Origin: Lactobacillus sp.
GTDB taxonomy: Bacteria > Bacillota > Bacilli > Lactobacillales > Lactobacillaceae
Direction: 5' to 3'
DNA length: 10,190 bases
Assembly (NCBI GenBank): GCA_003482405.1
Contig: DMZB01000337.1
Coordinates: forward strand, 1 to 10,190
How positions within the stretch are numbered: the stretch's first letter is position 1; each line of letters begins with the position of its first letter. The notes beneath the pieces are model-generated. The model had not been told where the DNA came from. It worked only from the letters and a program-made list of their open reading frames with translations, and did no database searches. The position numbers were made by a program, and so were the translations under genes. Shown in pieces: positions 6,648 to 10,190 of the stretch.

Positions 6648-6967
6648 AAAAATATGAAAAACAACAGCTAGATTTCTTTAAGGCTAAACTCGATATTTTG
6701 ATGCCTAATGTTGAAAAGGTTGAACTAGCGTTAGGTATGCAAGCCGGTGTATTACGGGGACGGGTGCTGACAATTTCTCAAGCAGCTAAAGTTTTGGGAC
6801 TTTCAACAGATACTCTTCAAGACTGGCTGTCTGATCCAGATTTACCGAGATTATATGTGGGTCGAACCAATCAACCACGATTAATGGTAGATTCATTATT
6901 ACGGTACGCACAGGTTCGTGCAGCGAACTGGTATCGGTATTTATCCAAAGATGGAGAAGAGGATTAA
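6644..6967 (+). CDS. Helix-turn-helix protein in the excisionase position
   Basis: The 107-aa protein has a MerR/excisionase-like helix-turn-helix, LTISQAAKVLGLSTDTLQDW (42-61). A short wing region follows (PRLYVGRTNQPRL, 68-80), and then a helix. About 40 charged residues precede the HTH. The ATG overlaps the helicase stop as ATGA, with GAAGGAG 10 bases upstream, so translation is coupled. The gene lies 5 bases before the integrase gene, the classic place for a recombination directionality factor. It could equally be a transcription regulator of the element. It is a candidate binder of the 9-bp-period CGGGTA arrays. Confidence 0.75.
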   Translation: MKKYEKQQLDFFKAKLDILMPNVEKVELALGMQAGVLRGRVLTISQAAKVLGLSTDTLQDWLSDPDLPRLYVGRTNQPRLMVDSLLRYAQVRAANWYRYLSKDGEED

Positions 6968-6972
6968 CACCG

Positions 6973-8145
6973 ATGAGTTCAATAAAAAAATTAAATAAAA
7001 GCGGTCCAAAGGCCGCTTCATATAAAGCCTGTTTTACATTAGGTAGTGGTGCCCGACGGGTTAGACGGTCAAAACTTGTTAAAACCAAACGAGAGGCACA
7101 GTCGTGGCTGGCGGAACAGTCGTTGAAGTATCCCAATATGAATACTGTATGGCGACGCAGTTTAAGGTTTGAGGATTATTATAAGCTGTGGTTTAAAATG
7201 GAACGGGCAAATGTTGTTGAACCCGCCACAGCGGACACGTACTCAGTGACGCTAAGCCATTTAAAGCCATTTTTTAAAAAAGGTATTGGTCAAATTACGA
7301 ATATGCAAGTACAGTCGGTTTTTAATGCTTTGGGTAAGACCCTGTCACATGCTACCCTGTTGAAGGATTTAAGCCATTTACGAATGATGTGTCGAGCAGC
7401 AATTCGTAAAGGCGACTTAAGCTATAACCCTTGTGAGGACATTGATTTGGGCGGAAATAATGCCCGTATTAAGCCATATGAAAAGAAATTCATGGCAGTG
7501 TCAGACTTACGCATAATCCAAGATTTCTTGTTAAAATATTCCTATGAATTTACTGATATTAATCGACTGGTGATCTTCATTTGCACCCAAACTGCTATGC
7601 GCTGTGGGGAAGCATTGGCTCTGCGTGTTGATGATATAGATTGTAAGGCCCGGACTATCCGGGTGGATCAATCCTATGATTCAGCGCATAGTCGATTAAA
7701 AGTACCTAAGACGCCCACATCAAACCGATTGATACCAATTAGCTCTGAGTGTGCAAACGTGCTTGATGGTTGGATAGTACAACATCAAAAGTGGTTGCAG
7801 GATGCTAAGATTAGTAACTCTAAAGGTTTAATATTTTTAAATAAACGGGGCCAACTGCCAACTGCTAAGAATATAAATAGTAGTTTTCACCAGTTGCAAA
7901 AAAGATTAGATATTAATCCAATCTATACGGTACACAGCTTACGAAGCACCCTGGCTAGCCTTATGGTTGAACAAGGTGTTCCTGTTACTTACGTAGCTAA
8001 GGCACTCGGTCATGCCCCCGGCAGTAACGTCACACTGAAATATTATATTGACGTGTTACCTAGTGCGGTTCAAGCTGATCGTGAGCAGGCTGTAAAAGTA
8101 ATATCAAGCACGGGTGAGTCGGGAACTTCGGGTAGAAGCTCATAA
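6973..8145 (+). CDS. int: Tyrosine-recombinase integrase
   Basis: The 390-aa protein has the three-part layout of phage-type integrases. There is a basic N-terminal arm-binding-like domain (about 1-60), a SAM-like core-binding domain (about 65-160) and a catalytic domain (about 175-370). Catalytic residues are Arg210 (TAMRCGEAL), Lys246 (VPKTP), His321 and Arg324 (HSLRS), His347 (LGHAPG) and the nucleophile Tyr358 (TLKYY; Tyr357 is adjacent). All are present, so the enzyme should be active. The ATG at 6973 has GGAGAAGAGG about 9 bases upstream, inside the end of the HTH gene. The C-terminal tail after residue 378 is Ser/Gly/Thr-rich and is encoded by the 9-bp repeat array at 8111-8134, so gene end and recombination site appear to overlap. 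It would carry out insertion, and excision together with the HTH protein. Confidence 0.95.
   Translation: MSSIKKLNKSGPKAASYKACFTLGSGARRVRRSKLVKTKREAQSWLAEQSLKYPNMNTVWRRSLRFEDYYKLWFKMERANVVEPATADTYSVTLSHLKPFFKKGIGQITNMQVQSVFNALGKTLSHATLLKDLSHLRMMCRAAIRKGDLSYNPCEDIDLGGNNARIKPYEKKFMAVSDLRIIQDFLLKYSYEFTDINRLVIFICTQTAMRCGEALALRVDDIDCKARTIRVDQSYDSAHSRLKVPKTPTSNRLIPISSECANVLDGWIVQHQKWLQDAKISNSKGLIFLNKRGQLPTAKNINSSFHQLQKRLDINPIYTVHSLRSTLASLMVEQGVPVTYVAKALGHAPGSNVTLKYYIDVLPSAVQADREQAVKVISSTGESGTSGRSS
8111..8134 (+). repeat. Array C: three CGGGTA-like units at 9-bp period inside the integrase 3' end
   Basis: The units begin at 8111 (CGGGTG), 8120 (CGGGAA) and 8129 (CGGGTA), the same 9-bp period as arrays A and B at the left end. 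They are read as three-codon repeats in the integrase tail (TGE, SGT, SGR). This is the likely P-arm of the element's att site. Confidence 0.6.
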
Positions 8146-8155
8146 TTAAATTAAG

Positions 8156-8188
8156 GGAACGTTCAGTTAAGGACGTTCCTTTTTTTTT
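8156..8188 (+). terminator. Rho-independent terminator after the integrase operon
   Basis: A 7-bp stem, GGAACGT (8156-8162) with ACGTTCC (8173-8179), has a 10-base loop and is followed by nine T (8180-8188). It ends the plus-strand operon and lies between convergent genes. Its loop and left arm contain the candidate right att core. Confidence 0.85.
8162..8170 (+). other. Candidate right att core (attR)
   Basis: This is the second copy of TTCAGTTAA (first at 1600-1608), in direct orientation and 27 bp outside array C. It falls in the terminator loop, flanked by the inverted pair GGAACGT and ACGTTCC, which could be core-type binding sites. The overlap with a complete terminator also speaks against it, because a crossover here would split the hairpin. 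Confidence 0.3.
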
Positions 8189-8214
8189 GTATTGTACCTA
8201 TAAAACAGACTTAA

Positions 8215-8565
8215 TCAGTTGTGGTTTTTTGGTCTATAAACTGTGTTAGCGTAATGCCCATGATTAATATCATGAACAATGTCAGTGCCAGGGTGGACTA
8301 AGTAATGAGTGTCCCTGAATTCGATACTAAGGGCCGTGTAGTTTTTCAAGTCTTTCATAACTGTCATATAAAGTTCATCGTTGTGTGGAATTTCAAGTAG
8401 GTCGTGGCTGTGCAGTAACTTGTCACCACTGCGCTGGGCTTGTAAAAAGAAGGTATAACAGTCAAAAAAATGATTGTTCACAATTAATAAATGGTAACGC
8501 CACTTATAGCGGCGTAAAAAGTACTTATCAATATTAGTGATTAAAGTCTTCGACTCTGGAATCAA
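8215..8565 (-). CDS. Unrecognised 116-aa protein, third gene of the umuC operon
   Basis: I do not recognise a family. The frame has no ATG near its beginning. The start is the TTG at 8565, with AAAGGAAGG about 10 bases upstream. The protein looks soluble and is rich in His, Tyr and Asn. KYFLRRYKWRYHLLIV (14-29) suggests a strand-rich start, and HPGTDIVHDINHGHY is near the end. It begins 23 bases after the UmuC stop on the same strand, so it is very probably co-transcribed with the polymerase, but nothing in it shows a repair role. It faces the integrase operon and shares the intervening hairpin as a possible two-way terminator. Confidence 0.7.
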   Translation of the reverse strand: MIPESKTLITNIDKYFLRRYKWRYHLLIVNNHFFDCYTFFLQAQRSGDKLLHSHDLLEIPHNDELYMTVMKDLKNYTALSIEFRDTHYLVHPGTDIVHDINHGHYANTVYRPKNHN

Positions 8566-8588
8566 AGTTACAAGTCCTTCCTTTCATC

Positions 8589-9881
8589 TTAGGCCTGATG
8601 ACCACCAACTAGCGACGAACGATCAATGGCAGTCCCAGAATCCTTTTTACTGTAACCCCGCACAATTGCCTTATATCCATAGCGAGAGCGAATTTGATCA
8701 ATTGTACGTTCCAACTTAAGATTAGCTTCATGCCGTTTATCATCTGTGAATAGTGACAATTGGAAGGTACTCGGCTTACTGATTCGATTAGCGCGGACAC
8801 CTAAGTTTCGTAAAGCATTACCCTGCCATCGTGACTCAAATAAATAACGGACAGCTCGAATCAGGTCGTTAGTTTCATTGGTCGGATCGACTTTAGTTTG
8901 GGCCGACCAACCACTACGACCGTGTTCGTCGGGTTCTGAAAAGCCAACTGAGATACCAATAATCTCTCCTAAAACGTTGTGTTTGCGTAAACGACTTGCG
9001 ACTTGGTCAGCAATTTCGAAAAGCACGGTTTCGATATCATCAGCCGTTGTGTAGTCACGCATTAAGACCTGACTATTACCATATCCACGGTTATCACTGC
9101 GTGGAACATAACGTTTAGCTAAGTCGGAATAGTCGATGCCCCAACTATGAAAATACAATGCGTCACCTAACACTCCAAATTTTTGTTTGATTCGTTGTCG
9201 ATCAGCGTGGGCTAGGTCATAAATCGAATGAATACCCATTCGCTCCAATTTAGTTGCCGTTTTAGCACCAATTGACCAGAAGTCGGTCAGTGAATTGATT
9301 TTCCATAAGGTTGTCGGAACGTCCGTATAACCCCAATAAGCCCGCCATGGTGCTTGCACTTTGGCAGCGTTGTCCAAGGCTAGCTTTGCCATTAGTGGAT
9401 TGGGTCCCATCCCAACCGTTGTGACAATACCAGTTTCTTTAAAAATCTTGTCTTGCATTCGAGCGGCAATTTCATCATTAGACCCGTACAGAGCGTGGGA
9501 ATGGGTAATATCAGCGAACATTTCATCGATGCTGTAAATAAAACAATGCTGTTCGTCGGTGAATTGCTGGACGATTTGACTAATGCGATAGTTCAGCCGG
9601 ATGTAGTCGCCCATGTGTGGAGCCGCTAGTTCGATGTCCATATTGGGCTTGATTTCGTATTTCCGAGTTCCCAATTTCACACTGTAGTCACGTTTGGTAT
9701 CGGGTGAAGCGGCCAAAATTAAGCCACCACTAGATTCTTCGCGAGATAAAACGGCAATTTTGGCAGCTAAAGGATATTCACCGCGGCGGATGGCCTCAGT
9801 GCTAGCAAAGAAACTTTTGCAATCAATGCACATAATATCGCGGACTGGTAGTCGACTTGGATCATCAAAGGGAGTTGCCAT
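8589..9881 (-). CDS. umuC: Y-family translesion DNA polymerase, UmuC/ImpB-MucB-SamB type
   Basis: From the ATG at 9881 the protein is 430 aa, the usual length for Gram-positive UmuC/UvrX-like polymerases. The metal ligand is in IMCIDCKSFFASTE (16-29, Asp20), and the catalytic pair is in YSIDEMFAD (116-124, Asp119 and Glu120). A helix-hairpin-helix-like segment (about 200-222) is followed by a little-finger domain (about 260-370). QLSLF (374-378) is a textbook beta-clamp-binding motif. The enzyme would copy past DNA lesions. The frame extends six codons to an ATG at 9899, but that one has no ribosome site; GGTGG lies before 9881. The gene overlaps the YolD-like gene by 17 bases, which implies coupling. 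LexA control is likely by family, but the operon promoter is beyond the window. Confidence 0.92.
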   Translation of the reverse strand: MATPFDDPSRLPVRDIMCIDCKSFFASTEAIRRGEYPLAAKIAVLSREESSGGLILAASPDTKRDYSVKLGTRKYEIKPNMDIELAAPHMGDYIRLNYRISQIVQQFTDEQHCFIYSIDEMFADITHSHALYGSNDEIAARMQDKIFKETGIVTTVGMGPNPLMAKLALDNAAKVQAPWRAYWGYTDVPTTLWKINSLTDFWSIGAKTATKLERMGIHSIYDLAHADRQRIKQKFGVLGDALYFHSWGIDYSDLAKRYVPRSDNRGYGNSQVLMRDYTTADDIETVLFEIADQVASRLRKHNVLGEIIGISVGFSEPDEHGRSGWSAQTKVDPTNETNDLIRAVRYLFESRWQGNALRNLGVRANRISKPSTFQLSLFTDDKRHEANLKLERTIDQIRSRYGYKAIVRGYSKKDSGTAIDRSSLVGGHQA

Positions 9882-10190
9882 GTGACCACCACTTCTCATT
9901 ATTAATATTAGTGATGCTTACGTTACGAATGTCTTGTATTTGAATAGTCCTTAATGAACCGTCTTTTAATTGCAGGTAGGTATGGTCATTGTTAAATCCA
10001 ATGACGGTACCAGTATTTACTGGAACGTAGATATTATTATCAACAATATTCAATTGGACAGTGACTTCGACATGTTCTTGCCAACTAGTCTGTAACAGTT
10101 CATCGATATCCGATAATGTCATTTCGGGTTCGACGGAGGTGACCTGCTGTAGATGTTGCTTGTTTTCCAGGTAAGTACTGTGATCAGCTA
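9865..10190 (-). CDS. YolD-like protein (N-terminus off window)
   Basis: The frame stays open to the right edge, so the gene is partial; 107 codons are visible, and an internal ATG at 10122 is not the likely start. The last half has the beta-rich pattern of the YolD-like family: strands around VEVTVQLN, GTVIGFNNDHTYLQLKD, and RTIQIQDIRNVSI. These proteins are usually encoded directly before Y-family polymerases, as here, and are thought to act with them, although their mechanism is not settled. The stop lies inside the start of the UmuC gene. Confidence 0.8.
   Translation of the reverse strand, partial: ADHSTYLENKQHLQQVTSVEPEMTLSDIDELLQTSWQEHVEVTVQLNIVDNNIYVPVNTGTVIGFNNDHTYLQLKDGSLRTIQIQDIRNVSITNINNEKWWSHGNSL

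Larger units (their letters stand above)
1600..8170 (+). mobile_element. Integrative element with its own PolA-type polymerase and SF3 helicase
   Basis: The element is defined by a tyrosine integrase and an excisionase-like gene at the right end, a co-directional replication cassette, and matching 9-bp-period CGGGTA arrays just inside both ends. It lies between a plus-strand hydrolase gene and a minus-strand gene, so the insertion does not obviously interrupt a host gene. The cargo is seven plus-strand genes in two transcription units. I see no terminase, capsid, portal, lysis, relaxase, type IV secretion or CI-like repressor gene. It resembles phage satellites and plasmid-like islands in having a helicase and an integrase, but it also carries a dedicated family-A polymerase. 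The exact ends are uncertain by some tens of bases; the coordinates use the tentative TTCAGTTAA core. Confidence 0.7.

Noticed and set aside
6754..6766. CGGGGACGGGTG in the HTH gene as a further arm-site array
   Set aside because: The two units are 6 bp apart, not 9, and there is no third unit. It is probably chance within coding sequence.
1..10190. CRISPR arrays, tRNA or rRNA genes
   Set aside because: No repeat-spacer pattern of the right size and no cloverleaf or rRNA-like stretch was seen on either strand.

Overview
The window looks like a low-to-mid GC Gram-positive chromosome, most likely a lactobacillus of the Lactiplantibacillus type. This is inferred from the DUF915 lipase-like surface hydrolase, the YolD-UmuC pair, the GGAG-type ribosome binding sites, and the occasional TTG and GTG starts. 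No rRNA, tRNA or other decisive marker is present. A compact integrative element of about 6.5 kb (roughly 1600-8170) sits between ordinary chromosomal genes, and its insertion point lies between convergent genes.

Left flank (1-1496). A partial dienelactone-hydrolase-like alpha/beta hydrolase runs off the left edge on the minus strand. A membrane-anchored DUF915 alpha/beta hydrolase lies on the plus strand. The divergent region between them carries a well-spaced minus-strand promoter with a TetR-style palindrome just downstream.

Element (about 1600-8170). All seven genes are on the plus strand. First comes an unrecognised 305-aa protein, closed off by a strong hairpin terminator at 2648-2678. 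After a 150-base leader there is a tightly packed six-gene operon. It encodes an unknown acidic 132-aa protein, a minimal family-A DNA polymerase of 422 aa with no exonuclease domain, a 137-aa protein with an SSB-like layout (possibly DUF669-related), a 582-aa D5/P4-like SF3 helicase, a 107-aa helix-turn-helix protein in the excisionase position, and a 390-aa tyrosine integrase. A hairpin terminator follows. The element therefore seems to carry its own small replisome plus integration and excision functions, with no visible capsid, packaging, relaxase or conjugation genes.

The most distinctive non-coding signal is three arrays, each of three CGGGTA-like units at an exact 9-bp period. Two arrays lie inverted to each other just inside the left end (1619-1642 and 1657-1680). 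The third lies inside the last codons of the integrase gene (8111-8134). When the element circularises, all three would cluster around one junction, as arm-type sites do around an attP. The short word TTCAGTTAA occurs in direct orientation just outside the arrays at both ends and is a tentative core.

Right flank (8215-10190). A minus-strand operon encodes a YolD-like protein (partial, running off the right edge), a Y-family UmuC-like translesion polymerase with a beta-clamp motif, and an unrecognised 116-aa protein that starts at TTG.
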